NCBI GenBank assembly: GCA_030407005.1
Contig: JAUDYN010000011.1
Coordinates: 1,788,501-1,852,500 of the forward strand
Origin: Desarmillaria ectypa
Lineage: Eukaryota > Basidiomycota > Agaricomycetes > Agaricales > Physalacriaceae
Direction of reading: 5' to 3'
DNA length: 64,000 bases
Part shown: positions 9,796 through 22,572 of the stretch, in pieces
How the letters are laid out: each line of letters opens with the position of its first letter
Position numbering within the stretch: position 1 is the first letter of the stretch
Translations under genes and position numbers: made by a program
Notes under the pieces: model-generated
What the model saw: the letters and a program-made list of their open reading frames with translations, nothing else
Told to the model about the DNA's origin: nothing
Database searches by the model: none

Positions 9796-12118
9796 ATGGT
9801 TGGCATATTAATGGCATTTCTATGGGTGTATTTCCATACTTTCGTGTCGGCGGAACAGATTCCACTTTTTCTGGCACGAAACCCTGTGCTTTCTCCTCGC
9901 GTTGACACGTTTATCAACGGTATTTTGGCAGAGTGGAATACGCCTGGCGGCGTTAGCGTCGCTGTCGTGCAAAAACATGGTGATGGTACCTGGATCGTGG
10001 AGACCAAGGGATACGGAAATGCCTCGATGGATGGTCAGCAAATGACCGAGGACTCTTTGTTTTATATCGCATCAAATTCAAAGGCAAGTTGATTATGTTG
10101 GGTACAGAAAATTTTCTCACTTTGATGAAAAGTTGTTCGATATTATCGCTACCGGTTTCTTGATTTCCAACGAAAGCCTATCACATCGTATCTCCTGGGA
10201 CACAAAGATAGTGTCTATTGTCCCAGAGTGGGGGTTAAAGGATCCCATTGCATCATCTCAGAGCACGATAACCGACCTTATGAGCCACCGTACTGGGCTT
10301 CCTCGTCATGATCTCATGTACGGAAGGACAGATAATATGACCTCCATCGTGGGTTTTGGGTCTGTATTGCTTGCAGACCGACTGACAGCATTCATCAGCT
10401 CAAAAGACTTAGGCACCTTGAACCATCTGCCGAGTTCCGGGATATCTATCAATACAACAACAATATGTACATGCTCTTATCCTATCTGCCCGAACTTCTG
10501 CTCCCGCACAAGCCACCCTTTGCCCGCTATGTTAAGGAACACATTTTTGAACCACTAGGACTTACTTCGACTACTTATTCCGTGGACGTCGCTCAAGCAA
10601 GTGGTAATCTGGTGCAGGGAATGGCGCGAGATGGCGTTAACAAAACCGAGAACTTATTCGGCATGGGAACTCCAAGAGCGATGTGGCACCCTAACTGGTT
10701 CTTGGCGGGTGATGAGGATGGAAACTGTAAGTATTACTGCGTAGCCTTATCTGAGATTGTCACTCATGTGTACCCAGACAAATCTGGTGCCGGAGGCGTC
10801 ATCAGTAGTGCTAAAGATGCCGTCAGGGATATCTCTACTCCTTCGCCTTGTCTTAGCGTACTCATTTACCGTTAGGCAACCTGGCTCCAGGCTTTACTCG
10901 ATGGTGGACGAAATCCCATCACGAACGAGAGTGTCATTCCCTCTGATGTCATACAGAGAGTTGCCACTGGAAAGACAGTTGAAACGGGCTTTGCGTTCGT
11001 GACTAATTTGCTGTACGACGTTCTCTGACACTTGATTTAGCCCATACCCTGAGCTCTCGCCAGTGGTTTATGGCGGCGCTCAATTCCGTTATACATATAG
11101 AGGACATGGCATGTACTGTATCGTCGTCCATGAAAACAACTAATTGACGGTCATACCCGACAGAAATCATAGAGGCAAGCTACCGAATAGTTTACGGTGT
11201 ACTCTTTGATGAACATTTACTTGGCAGCATGGCGGATCTACCACAGGTGAACCGACTTCCCGAGGTCCGCAATATTTCAATAAATGCTGACTCCTCATCA
11301 TTTGTAGGCTTCATGACCCAGATTTCTCGATTTCCTTCCGATAAATTGGGTGTCGCCGTATTCTCAAACGACAACGAATATGGAAGCATGCTCCATGAAA
11401 TCATCAAGTGGTACCTTGTTGATGCTGCCTTCGGCCTTCCCCCCATCGATTGGAACACCAGGTCAGTCCCTCGTAAAATCATTATCCTACCTTTTCTCAA
11501 CTCTCAGAAACAATTGACAGAATGAAATCTGAAGTCACAAGACAATATCGGGCGCTCGTCCGCGACTCTCACCCAAGGCCGTCTAACCCGCGATTACCGT
11601 CGGTATCATTCGATGCGCTCAGCGGACCCTACGAGAGTCTGGGCTACGGTACAGTCGACTTCTGTTTCATTTTCATGAACCAGACAACATCGGACCTTCC
11701 ATCACCATGCGATGATTCATGGATGGTACTCCCGGGTGCCATCGATACCTCCGTGCCGACTCTCCTAGCGAAATGGGATAAGGCCTGGTCCACCCATATC
11801 ATGCTAACTCACTTTGACGGGAATCTCTTCAACGTCAGCACTCTCGAAAGTAGAGTGCGCATTGATCAATTATTTTTCTTGCGTGTAATTTCTCATCTGA
11901 TGTTGCAGCACACAATCAACGATACCCAACCGTTTTGGACTGCAGAGGTGCATGAGGGCAGCATTGTGACTGCGGAATTTTCCTTTGACCGGAAACACCA
12001 GCGCTCCATTAGCGGGTTTGGACTGACAGGTGGTATATGGGGAGCAAGTGCTGAAGCTGGCACGAGAAAGGGCGCGACTGCTCAGGACCGCGCAGAGGTG
12101 TGGTTTCACAAGGTCTGA
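9796..12118 (+). CDS. Secreted serine beta-lactamase-like protein (class C/PBP fold)
   Basis: The protein begins with a signal peptide, MVGILMAFLWVYFHTFVSA (9796; an in-frame ATG at 9763 is also possible). It has the three active-site motifs of the serine beta-lactamase/penicillin-binding fold: S-N-S-K (about residues 93-96), Y-N-N in DIYQYNNNMYM, and an HGGS motif corresponding to the KTG/HxG box. The last lies on a 19-base exon at 11228-11246. Other family landmarks are MSHRTGLPRHD, FEPLGLTSTTYS, SGAGGVISSAKDA and LSPVVYGGAQFRYTYRGHE; the C-terminus ends AEVWFHKV. Homology needs GC-AG introns at 10084-10132, 11109-11163 and 11175-11227, plus normal ones including 11247-11307 and 11462-11520. 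Fungal members are usually esterases, amidases or lactonases; the substrate is unknown. The motifs are intact, so I infer it is functional if the GC donors are spliced. Confidence 0.85.
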
Positions 12119-12972
12119 TCAGGCTCCGTAGTCTGGAAGTTGCGGGCGTTTGGACCGCCTGGGTTGCTATGTCCGTCGTTTGACGAATCTCCTATTATAG
12201 TGCTCTCTGGCTCCGCCAGTTGTTCCAGTTCAAGAAAGTTTCAGAGCGTCCGAGTTCCCCCAATTCGCGCCCGGCTAAAAATGCAAGCTTTTAGTAATCG
12301 TCGATCTGGTGGCTCGGATGAGACGCTTCCACACGTTACTATAGTACTAACTATTGCAGTGGACGACGACTGTCTATTAGAGCAATCAGTCTAGTCTGCA
12401 GCATCACTGATGAACGTTAAGCAGTGATGGATTTCACATCCGACTATACCGGGATTCAGGTCTGATCTAACATTGCACAGCTTGATGCGTCCGAGTTCCG
12501 TTCATTGTCCTCTCGCTTGTCCCGTTCAACGTTTATTTCTCACACACGCAGAAAACGGTTTACACTGACGAATTTTGACACTTATTTTCTGAATATTGCT
12601 CGTTCCATTCAGGTACTCTGATTTTACCTCCAGCTCGCATAGTACAGGTGAGCGCTGAACTATTTTACTGCTCATCACTGATTTTTGCCAGTCGCAACGG
12701 CAACTAATCCCAGAAAGAGAGTTTCTTGTGGATCCTCTTCTCGTATGCTGTACCTGATGACCGTATATGGTTTTTGCAAATCATCGGTGTTCATACACTC
12801 TCGGCGCATGAAACGCATCTTCATCAGTCAACGTGCTACGAACTTGGAAACGTCGTGTTGCCGATTGTTTCGGTAGGAAGTGACCAATCTACCCGGCCCT
12901 AATTCAGGATATAAGATGATGAGGCGTTTAGGTGCTTTTCCTGCTCATTTCTTCCTCCTCACCAACACAGTA
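12119..12972. other. Intergenic region upstream of Zn2Cys6 gene
   Basis: About 850 bases between two genes transcribed in the same direction. It contains no family I recognise. The short frames at 12140-12394 and 12685-12876 lack supporting motifs. It should contain the regulator's promoter. Confidence 0.4.
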
Positions 12973-15168
12973 ATGTTCTCTGCGCCCCGCAAAAATGTGC
13001 ACCCTCTACGCAGAGGTACTGCCTGTCTTGCTTGCAGGTAAGTTTTTGTTCGGCGTTATGGTCGAAGTTGGCGACTAAAGCTTCTCATACCATAGAAAAC
13101 GCAAATCCGTATGTGTCATATATCAGCTCAAGAACTCGTGCGAGCTGACTGATTTTATTTTTGTTTCCAGAGATGTGATGGTACTCACCCAGTGTGTCAG
13201 CAATGCATCAAAGCAAATCGAGAAGATGAATGCCAGTATACTGGCCCGAAACGAAAAAGGCAGTTGCGAGAAAATGCTTCAGTTCTGGGACGGCGTCTAT
13301 TTGAGTTAGAAACCACAAGGTGATACCTGCTCTCATAATTTCAGATTTAGCGCTCTGAAGTGTCCTCTCCAGTACCTTTCCTTCAAATATCTTTCCCATA
13401 GAACCACAGGTTGCAACGTCTACCCTCACATCTATCTTCACCACGCCCTCTGCCCCCTCTTCTTCTAGCTCGCTTTCAGAATCACCCTCATCTTCCACCC
13501 TAGAATTCTTATCGCATGATAAAACGAACGATGCGGCCTTAGATGTCCTAAATTCATCAAGTCCACGAACCATGCTTTGTCTTCCCGAGGACTCTACACT
13601 CTCTGACGTGACCTACTCGTACTCATGGAACACCAGAGATTCGTTGCCCCCAAAGATAAAGATAATACTGTGAGCGTCTTGATAAATTTATTTTCCCGTC
13701 GATTCTCATGAAGCTACTGCCACCGGTAGAGTCGAGGCATTTCTTTCCCATCGGCATCAGTGTTATTTCGAAGGATGTGGCATAGGACTTACCGAATCAG
13801 AGCGGCACCCGGCGTTCATGAATACCGTGTACTTCCTCGGATGTTACTACACACGCTCCCTACACTTGTCGGATTTGGAAACCCATTTCTTGAACCTGGC
13901 GTTACATGACATTGCATCAGCACTCACCGGACATGAGAGGACTATTGATGTAGTCCGAGCATCGTCACTCCTGGCCATATATTTTTACTCTACTGGGCAA
14001 ATAACGGAAGGGTATCGACATTCTGTCTCTGCGGCACGGTTGGCGTTGTCCATTGGGCTTCATCGAATTTGCTTCCCTGAATTTCCTGGAAAATTGCACA
14101 ACTCGATCACACATACTAGTATGGACATGAGCGACAGGGTGTCGGCGTTCTGGCAAATTTTCATGGTCGACACTTGCTGGTCTGCGGCAACGGGATTTCC
14201 GAGTCTACTCTCTCGTTCCGGTGACTATAAAGTTAGAATAGAAACTCCTCTACCTACAAGCGTATGTTCTCTTTTATTTGTTACAAACACAAGTACTCAT
14301 GTCCACCTGTGACAGCAAGGCAGTGTCGATACCAATTCCCTGTTCGGCGAGACCATAGCATTACCGTCAGTACCGGCCTTGAAGGTCAAGGTGGCCGCAC
14401 TATACGAAGAGGCAGCACGCATTTCTTCAGGTCAGATAGTCTGCTTTCTTGATAGTCAAGTATCTCACCATAGGGCAACTAGACGACAATATTTATGATA
14501 CGGAATATTGGTATAACTTCACTTCGGTCAAGAATGCTTTGGAATGTATACAAGCGTTCCTTCCCTTAGTTCATGATTACTCGTCACACATTTCAAAATC
14601 TGTCATGGATGCCGACATTTTCTTCATTCGTACCCTTGTTTACGTCTCAACAGTCAATATTAATCGGATCCACAATCCAGCCGACGCTCTGCAAGCGTCT
14701 TTGGATGCCGCCTCTCTCATTACCGGCCTCAGTGATGACGCCTACGAATATTTGGATCCATTATTCTCTGTATGACAGTCTACTGGCATTGCGTTCATTA
14801 ACTGACAGCCTATTCTTAGGCTCTATGGACTTCAATTGCGAAAGCTTATACGTGGAATATCTATCACGGCGGATCCGAGAGGTATCCGATTCTCCAGGCA
14901 AAATCATCCCTACACGCTGTTGTGAGCGCCTTGAAGTCACTGGGTCAACATGTTCCATTGGCGGGTGAGTCTTGATGTCTTCCGCAGCAGCACCAGGAAG
15001 CTTTAAATTTGAATGCAGCAAAGTGTGGTGCTCAAATTGAAGAGGACTGCGCGTCTTCGGGTGTTTGTGATCCTACCCGCCTCTGTGACGAACTTGTACG
15101 GCAGCCGGCGGAATCGAATCGATTTGAATGAGCGGGAACGACACACGTGGATCGGCACGGTCACCTGA
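12973..15168 (+). CDS. Zn2Cys6 fungal transcription factor
   Basis: The N-terminus MFSAPRKNVHPLRRGTACLA carries a complete binuclear zinc cluster, split over three exons: C-LA-C-RKRKSR-C-DGTHPV-C-QQ-C-(8)-C. The spacing is the canonical C-x2-C-x6-C-x6-C-x2-C-x8-C. The KRKS part lies on a 13-base exon (13096-13108). A serine-rich linker follows, then the fungal-specific regulatory domain: VEAFLSHRHQCYFEG, NTVYFLGCYYTRSLHL, RASSLLAIYFYSTGQ, HSVSAARLALSIGLHRI and MSDRVSAFWQIFMVDTCWS. This is the typical arrangement in agaricomycetes. The end is assigned at 15168 after LNERERHTWIGTVT. It should bind CGG-type sites and regulate transcription in the nucleus; targets are unknown. It is adjacent to the beta-lactamase-like gene on the same strand, but co-regulation is only a guess. 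Confidence 0.88.
13096..13108 (+). other. 13-base microexon in Zn2Cys6 gene
   Basis: It lies between introns 13038-13095 (gtaagt...catag) and 13109-13170 (gtatgt...ttccag). It encodes the basic residues between the second and third zinc-cluster cysteines. Without it the cluster spacing would be wrong. Confidence 0.75.
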
Positions 15169-15323
15169 AAGTTGTCGATCGGTCCATCGACATCATTTTC
15201 GACGTCGACTGGTCATAGTTCTGGTCATTACTTTTCATCATTTCGGCTATCCAAAAATATCAATATCATCTCAAACGATATAAACAGCCGCTTGCCGCTC
15301 GTTTAGATCCTCACCTCGCTAAT

Positions 15324-16770
15324 ATGTTTGTTGCTTTAGCATTACTCGCCACCGCCCTTCAAGTTCCTGCTCTCGCTTGGAATAACTCAACCCAATATCT
15401 CACTGGTCTCGGTCAGGCGCTTCAAGGCGCTGGTCTTACCACCTTGGGTTCACAAGCAGGGCGGCTCAACAACACGATCATAGGCCGAGCCCTTCTGGCG
15501 AGGTTGATCTTAGGCAATTATACACTGTTTGCGCCGGACAATGAAGCATGTGGGTCTGTCGTGTGCCTGCAGAGTCAAGAGAGAACTGACGTGGTATTAC
15601 AGTCGCCAATGCCACAAATTCTTCAAGTCTATCCAGTGACGACAACCTTTTTGCCCTCACGATATTGTACCACATCGTCTCGGGAGATTTCAGTTCTACC
15701 AATGGCACAAATGCCACGCTTGAGGCAGCAACCTACCCGAATGTCACTATCGGACGTACTCTACTTGACGACCCTTCCGTGGTTCAGCTTGAAGGACATA
15801 AAAGTCAAGTGCTTGTTTGGAGTTCTATTGATGGGACAGTACAGATGTACAACCAACCGTGCGTTCATACAGCTCTACTTTTAACTTTTGTTTAGTGTTC
15901 GGGTTAGAACCAGCGTCTCTGTTCAAAACAGTACGGTATTTGAAAACCTACTCGTGAATCGAATAAATGGCATACTCCTAATCCCACCCAACGTATCTGA
16001 CGTTCTCGCCGAGCAAAATCTGACATATCTGGCCAGCTTTTTGAATTCGGCGACCATTACCTCGTCCAATGGTAGCAACGAAACTGTAACGGGCTTGTTA
16101 GATGGCGATTCCGTGCATGGTTTCACGTTCTTTGCGCCCGATAATGCAGCGATTGAACTAGAAGGCTCGTCTTTGACGTCAGTAGCCGAGAACAAAACTG
16201 CTTTACTGTCCATCTTGAGCAATCATGTACGTCGCGACAATTTGTCTCGATTGAATCTGACTGACAGCCACTTAGATAGTCAATGGAACCACCGTTTACT
16301 CACCCTCAATCACGCCCTCAGAAAACTTGACTTCGGCAGGGGGTGAGCCGCTTACATTTACGACCAATTCTTCCGGCACGTATGTGAATAGCGGGGGGAG
16401 TAACGCTCGGATCATAAAAACGGACATTCTCTGCAAGAATGGCGTTCTTCACATGATTGACCGGGTGCTGATAAACACAGAGACCAATCCTGAAGCAGCT
16501 ACTTCCGCGTATGTCTCTCCCCTGTCACGGATTGACGGAGGTTCTAACATCTCTTGCAGATATGATTCCGCAACTTCCTCGGTTGCAAGTTCTACGACTG
16601 AGACAGGACCAGTCGGCTCTCCAACTGCCATAAGTTCTACCGGAAGCGATGCGGCATCGGCCAACAGCGCTCAAGGAGCGCTTGCTACAGTCAAACACAA
16701 TATGAATACCATGTTCATCGCGTTTGTGGGCGTCATGGGATGGGCTGTGTTGGGTATGGCTTATGCTTGA
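15324..16770 (+). CDS. Fasciclin (FAS1) domain protein, GPI-anchored
   Basis: The protein starts with a secretion signal, MFVALALLATALQVPALAW. Two FAS1 repeats follow. The first has NYTLFAPDNEA, then YHIVSGDFSSTNGTN after an intron. The second has FEN-LLVNRINGILLIPP, GFTFFAPDNAAIELE and ALLSILSNHV, then a short H2-like box RIIKTDILCKNGVLHMIDRV. There are many N-x-S/T glycosylation sites. The C-terminus is Ser/Thr-rich and ends in a hydrophobic tail (MNTMFIAFVGVMGWAVLGMA) that looks like a GPI-attachment signal. By family it acts in cell adhesion or at the cell surface in fungi. Four or so introns interrupt it, including one inside the stalk near 16511-16560. No defect was seen. Confidence 0.88.
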
Positions 16771-19700
16771 TTATTGTGGTTTCCACATGGTGTGAAATAT
16801 CTCCCAGCTCCTATACTTTCCGAACTTTCTTAGCTTAATAGTACCAAAATGCTCTTACGATTGTGAAATTCAAAATCAGTACACATGAGTTGCGTAGGTA
16901 ATTATCTAGTCTGTAGAATTGTAATAAAACAAAGTTCATGTTACGCAGGAATGATTTCGAGAAAGGATCCGTATTAGATTGATGCACGTGAGTCGACGAG
17001 GACGGAAAGGCGGGCACCTTTTAAAGATTCAGCTCCCCAACAACCTACGGTATAAATATGTAAGGGAATGGTCACAGAGAGAACTAAGCTTGTATACATG
17101 GGCTGATGAATGGGGGATTTGGTCATTCTGAGATTACTCCGTGCACACTATTGTCAGTCAATATATGAAGGAGTGAGCCTTTTATATTTGTACAAATCTA
17201 ATGGCATCATTTCATAAAGGATCTTGGTATCCGTCGATTAGCTGTACGACACTGAACGTCGATGCCTTGATACACTACTAGCAAGCTCTCCAGTGTAGAA
17301 GAATGTCTTCAAAATGGGAGTCCGCTGTACTAGCTTGTAAAATGTTTTTCAAGGTGGAAATTTATGGTTCTTCACCAATCTTTTTGTGGAAAATCTATGA
17401 GAGCTGGTGAGAAGTACTGACAAGAAACGCTAGCCCGACAAGCCAGATTGCGGAACTCGTACTATCTCTATATATAGAAGTGCAAGAATCCGAGGTTCAA
17501 TCACGTGTGCGTGGTGTTCAGCTTGTCTGCGGCAATGTGACCTGATTCTATTGTTGAGCCTCGATGAAGTCCACCATGAAATGTTTCTGGTGTACGTTTT
17601 TTGAGCTATTGTACCGTACCCGATAACTAATATCATGATCGATTACCTCTTGAAGAATGATTTTTACCGAGCCCAACCCGGGTTACAAGAAGTTCAAGTT
17701 TCCAAGGAGAATTTGTACCGCTTTTGTGATATTCGAAGTGAAAATACCACGAATTTCTCGGTCAAACCGTAAACCCCCAACTTATCTCATCCGACCGGGT
17801 ACTGATGGTACTTCATCCAGGGAACTGACATATCAATCTGACCATCTTTTTGTGCGGGCACTGCCCTGGTTTGGTGGCTTGATAGAAGATGAACCTTCTC
17901 AGCCAGCCCGTAGGCCTGGATCGGCTCACAGGAGATTCAGCTTCTCCGATTTATCGTGGCTGCCTTTTCTGGGTGCTCTTCTTACCGATGACAGAGTTCT
18001 TGTCTTGTTTCTTGACGAGTCGGTATATCCTTGGGATAAACCGGCACTTTACAATGAGCTATCCCAGCTACCCAAACACTGGAGATTCCTCTCTGCTCAT
18101 CTTCGGCCGACAGACACGTATTCTGTCGATCAGTCTAGTATTTGCATTACATATCTCACTGGTGAACGGCTTACGTCGAAATCCGATCTCCAACAGGCGG
18201 TCAGGTGCATACAAGTTCTCGCAGCACAAGGTCTTCACGCTCTCCCGCGCTGCATCGGAAGTGAAGTTGTCTGTATCCAGCATGCTCAGTCATATATTAA
18301 TTGACCACGATAACTGTTGCGAGGCTGTGGTACATACCCACGATCTCGAAGGATCTCGCGTGAATGATACACTCCGGATTTGGGTCCAACCGACTACCGC
18401 GAAGTAATCCCTGGTATCGTGAAAGCTATCATAAAGGTGGTGTGATTTTGTTGCACATTTAGCCCTACGTGGAAGTCGGCGCGACTGGGACATTCCCTGC
18501 CATTCCTTTGCACCACAGGCACGAATAAGTCTCGCTTTCTGATCTAGACTTCTGGAAAGAATCCAGACCATCTTCTTCCAGTCCGCCTGCAAACGAGTCC
18601 TGCTCCGCGAGACTCTGGCGATATTTCACCATATCCGCTTCTCCACTTCTGGGGTCTCATATTTTATTCCTCGATCCCGCCGGGACGATGTCTACATCCG
18701 ATCTTCGTTCCGGTAGCCATCAGCGCATCTAGCCGAAGTTTACTATTTGCTAGGCGGGGATTCTTCGGACTTCTCTTCGCGGCTGGCTTGGCATAAACAA
18801 CTTTATTAAGACTCTTATCCTGAGTATGCTCCATCGTCCGGAATTCTTCCCCTAGGAAGTGTCAGCGCTACTCCGAATATCGTCGAGCATCCATCGTTAC
18901 GTCCAGGGTCACCTTCCATGTGCTGCACGTAGCTACCCTAGCACGGAAACGCGTGTAAAGGAATGTCCGTGGGCACTATTATCCTGTGGTTAATTATACC
19001 TATCAAATCACCTTACGATCTGAGTTTTCTTCCTCCCGTGGAACAGACTGACTGAAATAATTAGCCTAACCATTTTCTGTGCATTACCTATTATCCCATC
19101 CCGATGGAGATCATATTCAGGCACATGCCTTTTTCCGTTGTGCAGGTTTCATAAGGGCTCCCGGAGGGCGGGTCGCGGCAGCTGATGGCCGTGTGTCGCA
19201 GGACGGATGTTTGTCCTCTCCTTTTGGTGTGATTCGGAAGCCATGATCTGTTTGACACAGATACACAAGTTTGTTTCCTACTTTGTGATTCTTCTCATCA
19301 TCAGTGGGCTCACTTTGATCTTACATCCCATGATCAGCTGATGCATAATTCCCTTGATTGATTCTCCTTCTCCTGCTGTGAACTCTTTAACGCCTCTTGA
19401 CGTTTGTGGAGAATCATCTGCGAGAAATACATGCTTGGTGGTCAAGAAATTCTTTCACGCTCCGTAAGTCCCTCGAAACCATGCACGAAGCTCTCAAAAG
19501 GACATGTCCAATAGTATATCAGGTTTAGAAGATTGTAGTTAAGTAATCGTCCCGTCACCTGCCTATCTTTACGTGTATACGATCCGTACTGTTTAGCCTC
19601 GCTCCCGGTGGAAGGGTTGGAGTCAGATTTACCTCCTGAAAATTGTATGCATCAACGTCAGAGACTCAAACTCGTTCGACCTTTTAAAAAATCATGGTCT

Positions 19701-22572
19701 ACCTCTCGAAGAAAAGATCGCGGAGGGTCATGCTGCATACCCTTGTGAAATATGTCCAGCATGCAGTGGAATGCATCCGTAGAAAGTTCAAGCGCACGTG
19801 CGACCTTTTTGTAGCATCGCGGGAGTTCTCGTCAGAAAGACTGAGTGCAAATCTGCCTACTCATAAGACAGGAATTCTTCGGTACTGACATAACGGTAGT
19901 GGTATGAGGTCTACCGTAAAGCAGCCCTTACAAAATTCACAGCACGACGAGGTTGCAATGACGGCACACTACCTTTCCGCATTGAACTTAGACTGCCACT
20001 GGTATCCTAGGACCACCCCGTCAATCACCACGATGTGGATGGAGATCCGGTAGGCAGTCTTGTAGCTTCCACCTTGGGGTTTTAATAATTAACCTGGATA
20101 TGTTCAACTCGGGTAGGACGCTCGAAGAATCAGAAGCCTCTAGAAGGTGGTCTCCTTCGTTCGTTCCAGCATGGGGGCTCACAGCCTTGCAAGAGCACAT
20201 GCCCATCGCAGAGATAGACACTGGTTTGACGCCCAATGATTTTTCGGCCCGCATTCCGGATGGTGAATATGTCGGACATCTTGCAAGTGTCTCATTTTGG
20301 AATATAATATATTATAATGTCGACTCTCCCGTAGTAAGGCCATTTACTACTATATAAGGCATTACACGGCCTCATACGGCCTCATAAGGTCGAAAACATG
20401 GCACGTGATGTTGTATTCCACATTAACAAAATTCTAAACCAAGATATTTTCTACGGGAGATAAGTGAGCATATTCAGAAAATAATTTTGACAAAATGTTA
20501 TGGCTCTCGGGCTACGCTTGACACTTTATAATTTGCGATAAGAGTATGTTAGAAAAAAAGAGCGATAGAATAAGGCTAAATCAGGCATATGCAGTATCTC
20601 CGACATGATGCCTAAGGATAGGTATAAAACCCCTGAATGGGCCGGCCGAGTTGGCGGCCAGCCGCTCAGCCCTCCCTTCATTTTTTGCTTTCCCTTCATA
20701 ACCTTGAGTCTTAAGTTCAAGCGCGTGCACGGAGCTCGAAATTTGGTTTACTGCTTTCTAATAAGATCGATTCCAGGTTGTTCGAGTACTTTCTACTGGC
20801 GAGTTCTCTCCGCGTCCGGTCATGGTATCGCCTATCAAATACGCCGTGACCATATGCCACGCTGAAATATCATAAGTTCGAGCCTCTCATGATGATAAAC
20901 TCCCGATAACACAGGCCTTGAACCTATTTAGGCCGTAATCGATTAGCGCAAGCAATGTCTCCTCGTCTCTCGGAGAAACACCACACGACCTGGATAACCA
21001 TCTTTCTATGTTTACCCAGATACGAACAGCAACCTACTCTCCTTCCCGCTCAGCGAAAGATCTTATCACCAACATCACGTTTCAAGGTCGACTAAAAATC
21101 GACACCGGTACCGGGGAACTATACTTAGAGTTTTCGTCATGGTGGTATGCGCATCATTTTCTGTGTCTAGGAACTGCTCATGGGTGCCTGGGGTGCTTTG
21201 TACACGGTCGGCTGACTGACGGCCACTCTCACGAACATACTTCGCCGGTGCCTCGTCTTACGCGTTTACTGATAATGACTATTGTGCGATCCCAGCCAGC
21301 GTCTCACACCTCATGTTCTTCTTGGGGTCGTGATCCTTATCACCCATGCTGCGCCGTCGAGATGGACGTTACTACTCGAACCCGGTTTTGGCGGGACGTT
21401 CACGTTTGCTTTCGTACAGCTTAAAGCTTCTTTTTTTACGCGATCCCTCAATCACTGTCACTTTGTTTCGAGCTGCACGGTGATGGCTCTTTCCCTTTTA
21501 CCTCAATTAGGTGCTGTGGTGTTACGGTGGTGAGATTTCTCTTTTTTTCTTTATTGTACTTGAAACTGAGACTGCTTCAAAAGTACAAACAAGCCATGGT
21601 CAGGTGACCCAAAAAGGCAATATCCATACCAAAATGTCCTTAGGCCATTTATGAGGTAGAAACGAATGCGATTTGTACGGTGAGGTCATGTGCCCATTCC
21701 ACTGACCTCATCGATGCATCGTCGCGGAAAGCGCCATCGCTTGGCATTTCTTCGATCGTGGACCTGTTGGACTAAACCCATAGAGAGGATGGGTAGATAA
21801 ATCCATGTACAATGCGCTACCATACCCTATTTCTGCTGCCGTTGATTCCCATCAGTATCAGTATGCTGTACGCATCAATTTGTAGCACCGCTATCTTTCC
21901 ACGACCTAACCCTAGGTAAGCCTATGTTTCCGTGCGACTCTTTTGCTCCAGATCTCATATCTATTGGGTAAAGTAACCTTAATTACCGTATGCATGTTTA
22001 GGGTTGGCAGTCACCCTGTAGAACATCGGTATCAATGAACATTTACATGCAGCTGCACAACTTCTCAACTTCCACTTCACCAACGTAACATGCTTGTTAC
22101 CCAGCTCCATCGGCGGTGGAACCCGACTTGTACTCGATCATGTTCATGCAATCTCGGGGATTTTAGCGAGGTATAAATATACTGGGGACACGTCGATGCG
22201 CCCTGACACCGACAGTTGCCGTGGTATTCGAACGTAAACATAGTCCGAAGCCAGACCCACAGTCTAAGTATTAATCAGGTTGCGTATGTTTGATGTCAGC
22301 AAACTACCCTATACAAAAAGGTACCAAAATACTACAAAAAGTAAACGATAACCAAAACCAAAAAAAAAGAAAAGAAAAGAGGGAAAAAGAGATTGGCCAA
22401 TGAAACTTACAAGTACTACAACGGGATAGCGTGGACGACAGCAGCGAGAGTGAATGTTGCGCTAGAACTACAGAGAACAATTTTATGTGTATTTTAAACC
22501 ATACGGTCCGTTGTATTTTAAAGCAAGAGACGAGAAAGAGACGACGGCGAAAATTCCGCGTGGGAAAAGGGA
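16771..22572. other. 5.8 kb region without recognisable genes
   Basis: It lies between the fasciclin gene and the 3' end of the HMG-box gene. Several frames of 60-215 codons exist, but they overlap on both strands and show no known domain. The longest is 17657-18304 plus (215 codons), itself overlapped by another plus-strand frame. A 10-base tandem pair (cggcctcata) occurs at 20367-20386 and an AT-rich palindrome near 20305. A purine-rich A/G tract lies at about 22360-22392. I see no transposase or reverse-transcriptase motif. It may hold non-coding RNA, very eroded transposon sequence or fast-evolving genes. Confidence 0.5.
17657..18304 (+). CDS. Possible hypothetical protein (215 codons), doubtful
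   Basis: An uninterrupted frame with no domain I recognise. The middle SDLSWLPFLGALLTDDRVLV is moderately hydrophobic and the rest is of mixed composition. Another open frame (17889-18407) overlaps it on the same strand, and shorter ones lie on the minus strand, so length alone is weak evidence. No clear flanking introns or paralogue in the window support it. It is listed only because it is the longest frame in a gene-empty stretch. Confidence 0.2.
   Translation: MIFTEPNPGYKKFKFPRRICTAFVIFEVKIPRISRSNRKPPTYLIRPGTDGTSSRELTYQSDHLFVRALPWFGGLIEDEPSQPARRPGSAHRRFSFSDLSWLPFLGALLTDDRVLVLFLDESVYPWDKPALYNELSQLPKHWRFLSAHLRPTDTYSVDQSSICITYLTGERLTSKSDLQQAVRCIQVLAAQGLHALPRCIGSEVVCIQHAQSYIN

Noticed and set aside
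13208..13573. 121-codon minus-strand frame
   Set aside because: It is antisense to the serine-rich linker of the Zn2Cys6 gene.
20300..20390. AT-rich palindrome and cggcctcata pair as a transposon end
   Set aside because: No matching inverted copy, target-site duplication or transposase sequence was found nearby; probably chance low-complexity sequence.
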